64,000 bases of DNA from Tetmemena sp. SeJ-2015. Its lineage: Eukaryota > Ciliophora > Spirotrichea > Sporadotrichida > Oxytrichidae. Positions 33,270 to 45,859 of the stretch are shown here, in pieces; the first letter of the stretch is position 1; the number at the start of each line of letters is the position of its first letter. A model generated the notes under the pieces. The model worked only from the letters and a program-made list of their open reading frames with translations. It was not told where the DNA came from and searched no databases. Where the stretch lies: the NCBI GenBank assembly GCA_027382625.1, contig JAJKFJ010022634.1, positions 1 to 64,000 of the forward strand, written 5' to 3'. The position numbers and the translations under genes were made by a program.

Positions 33270-33773
33270 ATGTCAAAACAATTGAATGAAAACACACTAG
33301 AAATTAACAAGTACTTTGAGAGTTATGATTGTATAATTCCCAAGTCACCAAATATGTATATAATGGGCATCAATAGATAGGACGGACAAGTCCTAAGATA
33401 TTATGGTAAGAGAAGAGAGTTCTAAGTAAAACTCACAGAGGTGAGGAAACTATTAGTTAGAGAAGTTATGAATCTCACTCAGGAAGAGTACGACCAACTC
33501 GATAAATAAGTTGATGAACAGAGGCTGGAAACGATAAAGAGTTTCTAGATAATTAACTTCAAGGAAGGTCAAGAGCTCATACACAACCACCTGAAACCAA
33601 ATTACGCGGACTTCCAAGATTACGAAATACCTAGACTTTATAACTGCTCACCTACCCTAAAACCACCTCATAAGATTTTATAACAGATCTTCTTTAGAAA
33701 TGGAACCAAACTAAAACAGAAATTTAATAGATTAACTATTTGCGGATCATCTCTAAAATAAGAGGTAAATTGA
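33270..33773 (+). CDS. Unrecognised 167-aa protein
   Basis: Uninterrupted from ATG 33270 to TGA 33771-33773. It contains YIMGINRQDGQVLRYYGKRR and a coiled stretch (VREVMNLTQEEYDQLDKQV), then a basic C-terminus. No recognised domain. It may be the C-terminal part of the preceding broken gene. Confidence 0.4.
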
Positions 33774-34674
33774 GCTAATTATACAACCTGAAACAAGAGC
33801 AAGCATTCAATATTGACGAGTGGAAGAAAGCAGAAAGCTTATAGTTAAATAATGCTATATTGCAGGAACTAAAAATTTGTTTGAAGAAGCATGTAGGAAA
33901 CATAAAAAACAGCTTAGTGATTAAGTTAGAGATGCAGGACGAGATATGTTTGGCTGCGACGAAGAATCAATATTCCTCACAGAACTACATGGAATGATTC
34001 TCCAAGTAGTCAAAGGCAAGGAGATTCAAGCAGAAGATATAGAAAAGGAATCATTTGAAAATCTTAGAGCGTAAATGGATAAAATAATTCACAGAAATTG
34101 AAGCAGAAAATCTCATTAAATTCGAAGAATTCATCGTCAGTGACTTCATTGAAACTGGAAGGGAAAAGCTAGCCCAACCAATTGAAAAAGAAGAGTCCAC
34201 ATTTGAGAAAGTAGGAAGCTACATTATAGGATTGAATTTTTTACATTAGAGAATTGATTTAGAAATGTATTTAAAACACAGTGGAAGCAGGAGACAGTAT
34301 TATCGTGCATAAGAGTAGAATAATTTGCGATTTTTAAAGTTTTCTTTGAGTGACTTTATTTATTATTTAAAAATACTGCTTACTAATTTTCTCAGAAAAG
34401 GTATTTGTAGTTGACTTTCACATGCTTTCCATAATAAACTTAAATAGTTGTTTGAGATTGGAGAAAAATGAAAATGAAAATTAAAGAGATGAATTAAGAC
34501 TGATTATCTCTCTTTTTCCATCTATTACCATTATTTATATTAATTTATGCTAAATTTTGATAATTGGGGATTTCTTTAGTCAAAAGTCAAACTTACAAAT
34601 GAGAGGATGGAATTTACGCCATAATTATCCATAGAATTATTCCTTCAAGGTATGATAATGCGAAGAATAATAGG
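33774..34674 (+). other. Probable coding remnants, then AT-rich spacer
   Basis: The first half (to about 34250) reads protein-like on the plus strand with frame changes (for example FEEFIVSDFIETGREKLAQP near 34120). The second half, about 34250-34670, is AT-rich with nothing recognised. Confidence 0.3.
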
Positions 34675-35058
34675 ATGCTCTGCCATTGTAGCTTTAATAA
34701 AATGATTTGTAAATTAATTCTAATCTATAATAGGAAAATAAAGGCATACCAAGACGACCAGGAGCTATTACTATATAAAAAAGGAGGCTTGAAGATCGAA
34801 ACCCTGGCCAAGGATGAAGAGGACAATACTGATATTCTCACAGCAGAGAGTAAACTACTCTAACTTTAAAAAGAGGACCAAGAGGCAAACTATAGGAAGC
34901 TATAAACCATTAAGAGAAAATAATTAATTAAATTATTGATCAAGACCAATAAGGCTGACAAGTAGATTAACAAAATTTTGGTTGCCATAATGTAGAGAGT
35001 TAAGCTAGACAAAATAAACTACAGAAACAAGTAGAGACAGAAGAAGGAACCCTCTTGA
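34675..35058 (+). CDS. Unrecognised 127-aa basic helical protein
   Basis: From ATG 34675 to TGA 35056-35058 without internal TGA. It contains YQDDQELLLYKKGGLKIETL and ends in a K/Q/N-rich coil (RVKLDKINYRNKQRQKKEP). No family recognised. Coding-like sequence continues in mixed frames to about 35560. Confidence 0.35.
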
Positions 35059-35666
35059 CACATAAACCAACACTGAAGCAAACACTTAAATCAGAGAAGA
35101 GAGTACAATAAAGGACCGAAAACAAATCAGAAAGAAAAATATAATGAAAATTAGATTAAGCCAAGTGGGAAAAGTTATTGTTGATCTCGCCCCGGCTGAA
35201 GAACCAGAGCAAACAGGATAGAAAACTATTAAATATATAGATAGCCCTAATCCCTAATATTGGAACAAAGAAATTTCCCATCCCCCCAGAGGTGATAGAA
35301 GCAGTAGCCTAGTCATCGCCTGCTGTCGAAGAAGACTTAAAGACTCTGTGGAAGTGAATATGGAGAACCCACCATGAAGCTAACAGAATCTTCCATCTCC
35401 AACCAGAAAAGAATTCCGTAAATAGTGCCTCACTCTTTCCACCTCTTAAAGGCTTCAAAATCAAGATGATCTTGTATGTAGGAAATGAAACTCCTCAGAG
35501 AAGTCTTAACAGTTAGACTTCTCAGCCAAAAAGCGTCTTAATAATAATATACTGAAGAATTTAATACGTGATAGAAGATGATCAAAACTTAAATGAAGAT
35601 AGATAAGTGCCGAAGTAAGTGATTTATAATAAGTGATAGCTTAAATATATTAAATTTTAATTATTA

Positions 35667-36020
35667 ATGGGAGAAGGAGGCGGTATGTAGATTTTCGTCA
35701 AGATCCTCAATGGCAAGACCTATTTTTTGATCATTTTGATTCCATTTTAGTTTCGAATTCTCTATTCTTTTTAGTTGTGGCTGTTCGTTCTTGATGTAAT
35801 TGAGGTTGAAGGTTTTGGTTGTCTTGATGATCTGAATTGAGTAATGAGTTGTCAAAAGTGTTCAAAATTTTGTTTAAACTGTATTCTTCAAGTTGCATGT
35901 CAGCGAAGATAAGTCTTTGCTAGTCAAAAGAGTAGCTTTCAGTGTTTAACTTTGTAGCCTTGACGTTCTCGATGGTGTCGGAGTGCTCTTGTAAGAGTGG
36001 GTTGAGTTCCTCATTTAAAT
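35667..36020. pseudogene. Ubiquitin-like coding pieces on opposite strands
   Basis: On the plus strand ATG 35667 leads MGEGGG and then MQIFVKILNGKT (35685-35720), the N-terminus of ubiquitin (MQIFVKTLTGKT), with Q encoded by TAG. On the minus strand, from about 36020 to 35880, the frame reads HSDTIENVKA, ten residues, then DQQRLIFADMQLEEY. This matches ubiquitin's SDTIENVKA and DQQRLIFAGKQLED with exactly the correct ten-residue spacing. The two pieces thus cover successive parts of the same protein but lie in opposite orientation. That is what an inverted gene segment in a scrambled ciliate germline gene would look like. An inverted decayed pseudogene is the alternative. The last third of ubiquitin (LHLVLRLRGG) was not found. 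Confidence 0.7.
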
Positions 36021-36600
36021 TAAGAGATATGATAAATTAAAACGCTAATATATTAAAGGACAGACTACAAGCACTCAAACATCTTATATTTCTAGGAATT
36101 ATGATCATCTATTTTTTTAGATTATCTAGTAAAATAATATATAAACCCGGATACCTGAATGAACCCAAAGAGAACTATGTCTGAAAGTAGATGGAGACAG
36201 ACTTAGGGAAGAGAACAGAGTGATCTTGGCATCCTGCTTTTCTTAAATCTCCATCGAAGAAAATGATTGCAACAAGTTTTATAAATAAATAATTGTAAAC
36301 ATTATTTATAATAATAATAATAATAATAACAACGCATTTTAGACGAACTAGCGTCTTGCGTGTTATATGTTAAACTTAGGGAAGCTATACAGCCACTCCC
36401 GTGTTAAACAGTCAAACAAATTAAGTCAACTGAAGTTTGAACGATGTCAAACATTATTTATATTACTTATTCTCATTCATTTGACTCAAGCAAGCGTGGC
36501 CTTAATTGCATCCAGCTATAAGGACTTGACTAAATAAAGTAGCCTAAAACTAAAGAATATAACTAATACATGAGCTAAATCTGAATAAACTCAAGGTCAA
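36021..36600. other. AT-rich spacer with ATA/AAT microsatellite
   Basis: Nothing coding is supported. An (AAT)n-type simple repeat lies near 36308-36331. The plus-strand LINE coding begins after about 36600. Confidence 0.35.
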
Positions 36601-39600
36601 ATAATTCTTGGCTGATCATAGAGTCGTAATAGACAAAAAACGCCCACATCATAGAGTTAAAAAACTAAAAGAGAAACTCACTATACCTACACAAAATATG
36701 AGAGGAGTCACAACCAAAGAAGATACCTAGATATTGGCTGACCTTGCAATTATCTAATATAAATCCTAAGCAAACGTTATTGTCCTCACTGAAAATAAAA
36801 CTTTGGAAAGAAATAGATCTTACTAAGGCAATCAAGAAGAGAGGATTTGCACATAATCATAGCTTAGACTAGGAAGAAATAACAAATGGATGCTGAAAAG
36901 AGAGGAAGAGGCGGAGCAGTAATACTAATTAAAGCAGCCATAATATGCGCCAACACCGTTAGGAAGTTTGGAACCTCAGGAGCTGCAATCATACTGTCAT
37001 TATAAAATTAAAAAAATTAATAAAGATATTTAAGAAGATTATAAATAGAACTTCAAAATAATTTTGCTGGCAGTGTATTGAAATCCAGCTCCAAACAATT
37101 AGGAACAGTGCCATGAACTTGCGCTCATTGAATATATTCATTAGCTAGAGAAAAGTGACTCAAAGACTCAATTAAACCTAGATTATCTCTCCGCATCAGT
37201 AGAACTTATGAGAGAAGCAATTATCAAATGAGGAATCCTCAATAAATCTAAGCCAGACTTCATATTCACAAAGAAATTCATATCTCAACATCTAAAATCA
37301 TGTTAGAGGACTGCTAAATCTCAGACCATGAGTTACTTGGAGTATAGATTGAGCAAATAATAATAAATAGAAGCAACAACTAAAATGATTAATGCTAAAG
37401 CCGACAGAGAAGCGTGGCAACATAAATTGACTATAAACGAATTTATGAACACTGGGTGGCCTTTGCAATCTTTGGAAGCTAACATGAGAGAGAAACATAC
37501 AATCGAAAGATAGTCTATCAATCAAAAAAATGTTTAGCATCTCAAATATGAAGGGGTAACAGCAAGTGAAATCCAATCGCATATACAAGCTAAAGGACAG
37601 AGTATAATGGATTACTCCATCTAGATCTTGAATAGCTGGACAAGAATGCAATAAACTAGGACGAACAAAAAGCTAAACTCACTCAAGAGAACGTAAATCG
37701 TTACGTCAGTCCAAGTTAAAGACCAAAAGAATCGACCGATCTGTCTCCTCCAACATAGATCAATAAGGACACTGGCCGAACACTACAATGAGAAGTACAA
37801 TAACCACCTCATTAATGAATAGAAGATCTATCAAAGCAAGGGAGTAAGATACTCTAAAGAACTTACACAGGAACAGAAAATAATAAGTTTAACTGGAGGC
37901 GACTTTAACTAGATAGGAATGGCAAGTTCAGAAAAAAGAATATAAAATATAAATCGCCTTCCATATATACGATGCTATACTTAAAGCAATAAAAAACAGG
38001 AATCCTAATAAAGCAATAGAAGACGATCTGTTCTTTAGCTCATTTAAAAGAGAATTGATGAAATTCAAATATTGCTACTGCCACCTAACAGACAAAGATT
38101 TTACGCGCAGCGTCATTGATACATTAATAGAACATACACCATATGATTGGTGGTCATCCCTGTACCAATTCAAAGATAACAATAGCCACATAATATAAGG
38201 CCTCTACGTTCCAGAATTCGCAGAAATGGCAGTAAAGATCACTATCTTGATGCTCATGGGAGACTACTAAAGATTCTTACTGCAGATTAGTTCTTTTCTC
38301 GAAAACAGGAAAATAACAAGTATAGACCATTAAGGAAGTTAGACCTATCAGAGACAGTCACTTATAATAGAGCAGGCTATGAAATATATTATTGATGACA
38401 CTATATCTGGAGAAGAATAAGCTGGATTTGCCAAAGGAAGAACTACTTAAGATCACTGATTTCTCTAGAGAATAACAAACTAAATGCAAGAAGCCAGTGA
38501 AAAGGGCAAAAAATTCAACAAAAAAATGTAGGATAGAGAGTCTGGCTTTTCTGTGACATAACAGGAGATAACTACATGATAAACTTATGGAAATATTGGA
38601 TAAGAGAATTCTCTAAGTTATAAAAGAATTTAACTTGAGAAGAACATATTCAATAGAGAACCCAAAAATCCAACAAATAATAAAAGGAAACCCATTAGTA
38701 GCACCATCAGAATAAAAAACAATTGTGAATTGGAAAGACCATGAAGCAAAGAATGGTGCAGCTATTCAAGCTAGGAACGAGGCATAAGGATTGACTCCAG
38801 ATGAAAGGATGATAGAAGAACAAACCATTGCAATTGAAATGCTCAGAGACTTACTTCGATTAACGTGTAAGAATGAGACTATATCAATAGATGACAATAT
38901 AATAGCTATGACTAAAGGGGTCTTCCAAGAAAGTAGTTTATCACCAGACCTCTTCAAGATATACATCGAGGACCTAGTCCAAAAAGACCCATTATATAAA
39001 AAAAAAGATTGCAAACTACAGATATAAGTGCTCTGATTGGAAAGAAGCGAGAAACTCTCAAAGAGAAGTCATCTCGCTCACCCTACATTAAATAATAGCA
39101 CTACTATTCGATGATGACTTAATGGCTGAATTCGACTCGAGATAGAGCTGGAACATGGTCAGTACATAACCCTAAGGAGAGGAATCGAATAAATATGGAA
39201 GTAAACAATAAAACTGTAGCTTTCACTAACTACCAGCACTCCAAGTTCAAAAGTTTTAATAAAAAAGAAGAGAAAGAATACATGAACTTATGACTTCAGA
39301 TTGAGCTATTCAATAAAGAAAAATATCTGAGAATGCAACTGAATAAGACTATCTTTTAAAACTCTTTAAAGAGAAGATTCACAACTTATAAATAAAATTC
39401 AGAATATAAGATATTTAAAAATTTTGTTTTAAAAAAAACAAAAAATTTGTTTGATAATAAATTTATATTACCCCGTAGTCTCGGGGTATAATAAGAGTGG
39501 ATGAAGCATTGGAATTCTGGAGGAAACATAAAAGAAAATCATATAAATCCCAAGAGCTACACCAATCACAGCCCAACTATCTTTAGACCTGCAGCCAAGC

Positions 39601-41640
39601 TTAGTACAGTGGTGGTGGGAATGTCTACTAAGATTGGAAAATAGATAGCCTATCTACGTGCTGATCAAGATTAGACAACAAATAATGAGTAAAGTAAAAC
39701 AAGACGCTACTTCTCTCAATTATTTCAAGTTTAGCAAGGACATTCAAGGAACAAAAATGATGAGAAGGATCATAGACTCGTGGGAAATAAAGGAGAGAAC
39801 TGCCATCTCAGAATATTTCAGTAAATGCACAATGATTATTAACCCAATAGCCAAATGTGGACTCTGCCTAAATGAAAGATAAGTGGAAAGAATGAATACA
39901 TACGATACGTATATCAAATACTTCTTCTAAAGATTAGGGACAATGCACTACTTTCCGGATGCCAGTTGTATAATCGAATGCAAACAAATATATCTTGCGG
40001 CAGCCTTTGTTAACTGGGACGAGCAAGTTGGATAAGGATTAAAACTCTCACAACTTGTGTAGCAAAACGAATAAATTAAAAAAATTGACAAAAAACACAG
40101 CTGAACTGATTGTGATTCTATTAGCCCTTAAAGATATAAAAATGAGAATGCGTGGGGAAACATCAGTTTAGAATCCACTCAGACAGTAAGTGTGCTGTAG
40201 ACACGATATACTCATACTTTGAACACTGGAAGTAAGATGAACCACTAATGAGCAAGAGACTTAACTTAGCGGTAGTGTGGCTTTATAGAATGAACTCAGG
40301 AATATATTTATAATTCAGAGATATACATATAACAAAGCCCAAAACATGAAATCAAATAATGTGGCTTACCGTAGGCAACCATACGGTAGACTTTGTAGCA
40401 GACCCCACAAACAGTGGAAGATCGATGGAACCAATAATAAAACTGGAACTACCTATAGGAAGCATACCAACAGCTACTTGGTGTGATAAATGTAGACAGA
40501 ACTGGGCCATAGCTCACGCAAGCGGAAGCTAAGCAGAAACAGCAGCTGTTAAACTAATGGCAAAGTAGATTCGAAAATCTGCAGATAAAATCAAATTTGG
40601 ACACGATAAGAATAAAAAGACTGATCCAAAGAGTTAAATATGGGAAATCTTCCCCTAAGTCACATTTGAGACTAGACACTCCAAGAGACTAACACAAGGA
40701 CCGCAGAACAGATTACTTCAAAGAAGACTACAAACATCACTAAAACTCCTGGGGAAAGAAAAGCAATCGCCCGAGGGCATAGAAACAGACCAAAAACTAG
40801 ATTAGGTCATCGAAGAAGCGAAACAAATGATAGAAATGGCCCAAATAAATACAGAAATCTCAAGTGCAGTCAGATGGATTGCAACGGCAGTCGACTAGAT
40901 ACTTCGAGTATCAATACCCTCACTAAAACAAAATAGAAAATAATTAGAATAAATAATTGAGTAGTCTCAATCTACATAATGAAAGCAGCAGACCCACCAG
41001 AAACAGAGTACAAAAGGAAGAAAGTCATGCCATTCAGAAAGTTTGAAATCAGTAGACCATCAGAACTAGGGGTCGACGCAGACACACTTAAGATATGGAA
41101 ATAGAAACTGGGAAAGGAGAATAGACTATTTGCGAAAGAAAAGATTGACTCAATAATCAAATAAGCAGACAACCAAGAATAAAAATTCAGAAAGCAGCAG
41201 AGAGAAGAGAACAAGATAAACTAACCAAACTCCACAGCAGAGACAGAATATATAAATAGCACTTCATAAGATGGGAATACAAAGTAACCACTGGGAGAAA
41301 AAAATCGCAGGAAGCTATGACGACGACACAGGAATATTTCTCTCAGACCTCAACCGCCCAACAGAGGCAGAGATGAACATAAGATGGAGTCTGTGGAAGG
41401 ATACCATTAACCTGAAAATGATGACGGGCTACAGAAGAGAAGTCAAATAGGCACCCAAAGCTTGAGGAAGAACACAAGGCATCCAAAAATGACTATTCAT
41501 TACATGCCCTTGCGGATAAGAGAGAGCATCAATAAACCACCTAAAATAATGCATCATAATAGTGAACAACGAAGAAAACAATTTGAGAGAATAGAGAGAT
41601 TAGTTCAACTCTATGAAATAATATAAATAATTAATGAAAA
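36600..41640 (+). mobile_element. LINE (non-LTR retrotransposon) ORF2, decayed
   Basis: Domains appear in LINE order on the plus strand. Endonuclease (APE-type): VIVLTEN near 36780, GGAVILIK near 36915, and ISDHELLGV near 37318. Reverse transcriptase: EEQAGFAKGRTTQDH near 38415, LFCDITGDNYMIN near 38550, GVFQESSLSPDLFKIYIED (38919-38975, matching GxPQGSxLSPxLFxIY) and LLFDDDLMAEF (near 39100, the FADD-type catalytic motif as FDDD). RNase H: IHSDSKCAVDTIY near 40170 and VGNHTVDFVAD near 40370. C-terminal zinc knuckle: CPCGQERASINHLKQC near 41500. Frames shift several times and TGA codons occur, so it is probably dead. TAA/TAG are used as Gln throughout, so it evolved in a ciliate host. RNase H inside the polyprotein fits I/R1-like clades. 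Confidence 0.8.
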
Positions 41641-42540
41641 AGGAATTCAGCCCTCCAAAATAGAACAACTAGCAAAAGTAGTACAGACTGCGAAGGAAAT
41701 AAATTAAATATTCGACGAACTCATTAGCCCCCAGGACGCCAATATAACCAAAGTCAAACTCATAACTGGAGGAAAGATGGCTCAGGACAACCCAGGCCAA
41801 AGACTAGCTCCGCCCGCCTAACCGATAATACCTCACGGCATTGAAGACCCCAAAGACTCGACCACAAGCAAATAAGAAAGAACCGGGACCAGCAGCTCAG
41901 TATAACCAAAGAGAGGACCTCATATGGCAAACACCAAGACTGGGATAAGTACGAGCTGCGGCTGATAAACACGATGATCCGGAGAACGAAGGGCCAACAT
42001 TAATGCAACAGATACTAATAAGGTGGATGGAAGATATGAAAAATGAGAAGCTGCACGAGAGCAGGAAGTGCCTGGGAAACAATAAATATAAAGAAATTGT
42101 GATGAGTGACAATAAAATGACAAAGCAGAAAATCATATAAATGATACTGGTGGCCCTGAAGATAAAAAAAATAATTACTAATTCAGAAGCAGATACAAAA
42201 ATAGCAGAAAAAACTCAACCTATGTAGGAAATAATTCAAGCAAGCATAGGAGGACCAAGAGGAATAGAAACTACACTAACCAGAGCAAAACACACTAGCA
42301 CATAGAGTTAATGCATTAAGAACATACCAAAATTCCCATAACATCACGAAATTCAAAATGCTACAGCAAAGATAACTCATTGATCAAGAAGAAACACTAC
42401 AGAAACAAAGGAAAAAGATGAGAGAAAAATTGAGACAAGAGAGAAGCGAATCATATGAGAAAAGGAAGAACGCAAAGAGACAAGGAAAAGAAGGAAGACA
42501 TAGTAATGAACAGAGAAAGGTGATGAGAATCTACATACTG
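41641..42540 (+). pseudogene. Further coding downstream of the LINE
   Basis: Two plus-strand frames. One continues to about 41960 with NITKVKLITGGKMAQDNPGQ and a proline-rich stretch. The other runs from ATG 42003 to TGA 42381-42383 (126 aa) with NNKYKEIVMSDNKMTKQKI. They are K/Q-rich without a recognised domain and may be the 3' part of the LINE or an adjoining element. Confidence 0.3.
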
Positions 42541-42829
42541 AAAGGAGTCGATAAATTTAATTATCCCTGAGGTATTGGTTGCATCAGTGCTTGTAGCATA
42601 GTGCTTTTTCATCCTGGGATATAGTTAATTAGTTAGGATATTACTAATTATTAATTACTATAATTTATTTATTTAATTATTAAGTTACTCTAGTCTCGCA
42701 GCTGGCAGCTATAATATAATTGTAACTTAAATTAGATGTCCTTGTTTTCTGGTCGAGTTTTCAGCCATCCTTCCGTTAAAAGTTTATTAAATTAAATAAT
42801 TTGAAAATCAATGCTATATGTACAATATT

Positions 42830-43290
42830 GCAATAATGCTGAGAATTTAATTAAAAAGAGAATTAAATTATATATTAAATTAAAATGGAATAAAATCGTG
42901 ACTGTAGAAGTGTGTCCAATTTAAATAAAAATTACAAAATTCGATTCAGCATAAATTCTAAGAACTTTTAATCCTAGTTACTTTTGTATAGGAGCGCTCA
43001 ATACAGTTTGATAAGCAACACAAGTTTTGATTTTTTTCATATTTGTAATATAATTAAGTGCACGCATCATACTCGCTGATGAGGAGTGCTGAGGCGATGA
43101 TTAAAGAAGAAACTCATATTAATTTTTAGTGAGCTACCTAACAAATTCAATTGCAGAATAGATAGTGATTATGTGGTTTCAACTGCCACTGAGTTGCAAT
43201 TCTTCAATTATTATTTGATCCATGATTTTAATTTAATTATCAATTAAATTAAGACTCTAAATTGGAGATGGCTAAATTAATAAACATTTC
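42830..43290 (-). repeat. Dispersed repeat, copy 1
   Basis: About 450 bp that match, in reverse complement, 62330-62790. Shared ordered blocks include TTTAAATTGGACACACTTC, TTCGATTCAGCAT, GGAGCGCTCA and CTCATATTAATTTTT. A weaker relative lies at about 54400-54830 (ATGCTTCATCGAATGGTTATAATTTAA). At 62.8 kb the repeat lies directly upstream of a transposase fragment, so it may be a terminal region of one element subfamily. Confidence 0.6.
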
Positions 43291-43299
43291 AGGTTGAAG

Positions 43300-44190
43300 A
43301 TCATTATCAAACTCTAGCAAGCATGAGGAAAAAACTTTTATTGGGTTCGGGGCCTTTCCCCTTTTGAAGTCTAGACTTTTTAGACGAGTCTAAATTCTTT
43401 TTTTAATTTGAAATTTTAAGGGAAATGATCCTCTAATTCTTATTTCCCCCTTTTTTAAAATGAATCTTAATAACAAAACAAAATATAATGAAAACAATAG
43501 TTATTTATACAAAAAACTATAAAAAATAAATGGTTTTTTTAAATTTTCCCAAGTAAGTTTACAAAGGGAAAATCAAGTAGAATGGGGAAAATGAACAAAA
43601 TATGGCATAGATATCATTTAAAGCCTCATAAAATTTTAAATTTGGGATGAAGAATTTTGGGGATATAAAATTTGCTGATCTTTCTTAAATTTATTTTCGA
43701 TTGGCTAAAACATTAATTTTTTAAGGTTAAATTTTTCCCTTTAAATTTTTTTTTTGGCAAATTTTCATAGTTTTTAAAAACCATAGTTTGGAAGTCCCTC
43801 AAAGGTAAATTTGAAAGAAAAAGGAATTTGGAAAATTTGGGGTTTAAAACCCCCAAAAACCCATCAATTAGCACCCAATTTATAAAATTTTTTAAAAACA
43901 TGGGTTTATGAAAATGTTACTAAAAGTATTTCTTAAAGCTATTTATTCATTATGATGCTATCTCATTTTTTTGGGGATTTTTAAAAAATTTTACTTTAGT
44001 CCCTTCATAAAAAAAGGGGGTTTTTTTAAATAATAAATCTGATAAAAAAATTGAGCCATTTTTAAAATTTTAATATTTATTAATTTTTATTTCCCCTCTA
44101 AATTTTCCAGTTTTTATTCCCAACCCTTTTTTATTTTCAAGAAATTTCCTTTGTTTTTAAAAATTTAACCTTTGAAGACAATCCTTCTTT
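43300..44190. other. Homopolymer-rich tract, no gene supported
   Basis: Long consecutive runs of single bases, including a C-run/A-run block (about 43846-43862) that resembles a corrupted C4A4 repeat at the left side of element D, as at 1009-1036 for element A. Reading frames here cannot be trusted. Confidence 0.4.
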
Positions 44191-44199
44191 TAATTATCT

Positions 44200-44860
44200 C
44201 TCGAAAAGATATAGTTTTTAATTAAGCATCTGAAAATAATGATTAAAACTTTTGATTGCTAATCCCTAACCCTACTTCTGTTAGTGATGATGATTCTCTC
44301 TGTCTTGCTATTTAAGGGCTTCACCAAGTCTAAAATAATTTTTCTCAAATAAGTAAATACTAGAAGTCATTTATTCTGTAATACTGGCATATTTATCTAG
44401 AAGAGACTTGATACTATTTTCGAATATTTCTATTTTATCTTAATGATAATTTAATTGGTGATTGATAGATTCTGAGCATTCGATGAACTTCTCTTTAACT
44501 AAATTCGTGAGTGATTCTGAAGCAACTTAAAAGTTATGGATGGCCTCTTATTATAAAGTATTGAGATTGTTTATTATTTTTTTGCTCGAATAACTTGGGA
44601 TTCTAGTCCTAAACTCTGTATTCTAACTCATCAAGCCTTTAAAAAAGAGTGTTTACTTACTCAATTGTGTCTCTTAATTTTCCTTTTATTAATTGGTCAA
44701 GAATTATACTAAGTAGCCTCTGCTAAATTTCTTTCATTAAGCCTGTGGTAAGTTTTGAGAATCTAGTAGCGATCAAATCCTCAATTTAATTCAGCTCGGG
44801 AAAGGTAGTGTCAGTCTCAGACTCAAATTCCTCGCTCTGCGTTCGATTCTCCCGGGGAGA
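44200..44860 (-). pseudogene. Coiled-coil gene, copy D (partial)
   Basis: The minus strand matches the middle and C-terminal part of the type I coiled-coil protein: TTFPELNQIEDLIATRFSKL corresponds to TFPELNQIEDLIASRFSKL of copy A, followed by a coiled region to about 44200. The N-terminal half would fall in the homopolymer-rich tract from 44870 and is not readable. Confidence 0.6.
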
Positions 44861-44869
44861 AGTAACAAT

Positions 44870-45850
44870 TAAAACTTTTTTTTAAATTCAAATTTTCCCA
44901 ATTAATTTTATTTTTCGTTTCAAATTTTTAAAAAATCAACTCTTCAAAAAAATTTTTCAATTTACATTTTTTGAAATTCTGTTTTTTAAAAATTTAAAAA
45001 ATTTTTCCCTATTGTTTATATTTAAAAAATTTCTTGTAAAATTTAAATTTTTTTTTTTTCCCCTTTATTTTTTTAAAAAAGGGGAAATTAATTTTTTTTT
45101 AACCCTTTTTATCTCTTTTCCCAAATTTTTTTTCATTTTTAGGATTAAGACCCTTTTTGCTAATTTTTTTTAAATTTTTTTTTAAACTTTGGATTTTTTT
45201 CCTTTGAATATTTGTTTATTTTAAAATTTAGGCCTTTTAAATTAGGTAGTTCTTTTTTATTCAACCTAATTTTTAAATCTTGAAATTTTTTAAAGGTGAT
45301 TAAATTTTTTTTTTTTAAAAAATAATTTTAAAGAAATTGAGCAATATTTTTTAATAGTTTTAAAAAACTTTAAAACTTTTTCCCCGGGACTTTTATCATA
45401 GAAAACTTTTAAAACTGGGGTATAACTTCAGAAATCTCACTTGTTTCCCAAAGAAATTTTACATTTCATAAAATCCACCTATTCTTTGATTAAAAATTTA
45501 AATTTATAAAAAATTTTTCGTTTAAATTCCAAGCCCCTCTTTATGTATAATTCTTTTAAAAAAGGGTTATTATATTATTACTCTAAGAATAATAATCTTT
45601 TTTAAAAAATAAAGGGTTTTTAAAACCTAAACAAATTGCTTTGTTAATAATCACTACTAGGTATATCTTTTTTTGAGCTTTAAAATCTTTCTTCCTATTA
45701 AAGACTTTTTAAAAAATAGTTTAAAACTCACTCAAGGTAGAGGGAACCTTTAAAATTAAAATTTTCATAAAATTTAAAATAAAAGGTTAAAATCAAATTT
45801 TTTTATCAGGGGGAAAATTTAAAAAAAAAAAATTTTTGGGGAAAAAACCT
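44870..45850. other. Homopolymer-rich tract inside element D
   Basis: No gene can be read. Runs of T, A, C and G of 4-12 bases dominate. In copy A the equivalent place holds the N-terminus of the coiled-coil gene and the AAATAGTTTT-rich spacer, so this is probably real element DNA recorded with poor accuracy. Confidence 0.45.
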
Positions 45851-45859
45851 TTACTTTAT

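Noticed and set aside
36301..36335. CRISPR-like or telomeric repeat
   Set aside because: Only a simple AAT-type microsatellite; no repeat-spacer structure and no G4T4 unit.
37298..37651. Minus-strand frames opposite the LINE endonuclease
   Set aside because: The plus strand carries endonuclease, reverse transcriptase and RNase H motifs in order; the minus frames are shadows of AT-rich, Lys/Asn/Gln-coding DNA.
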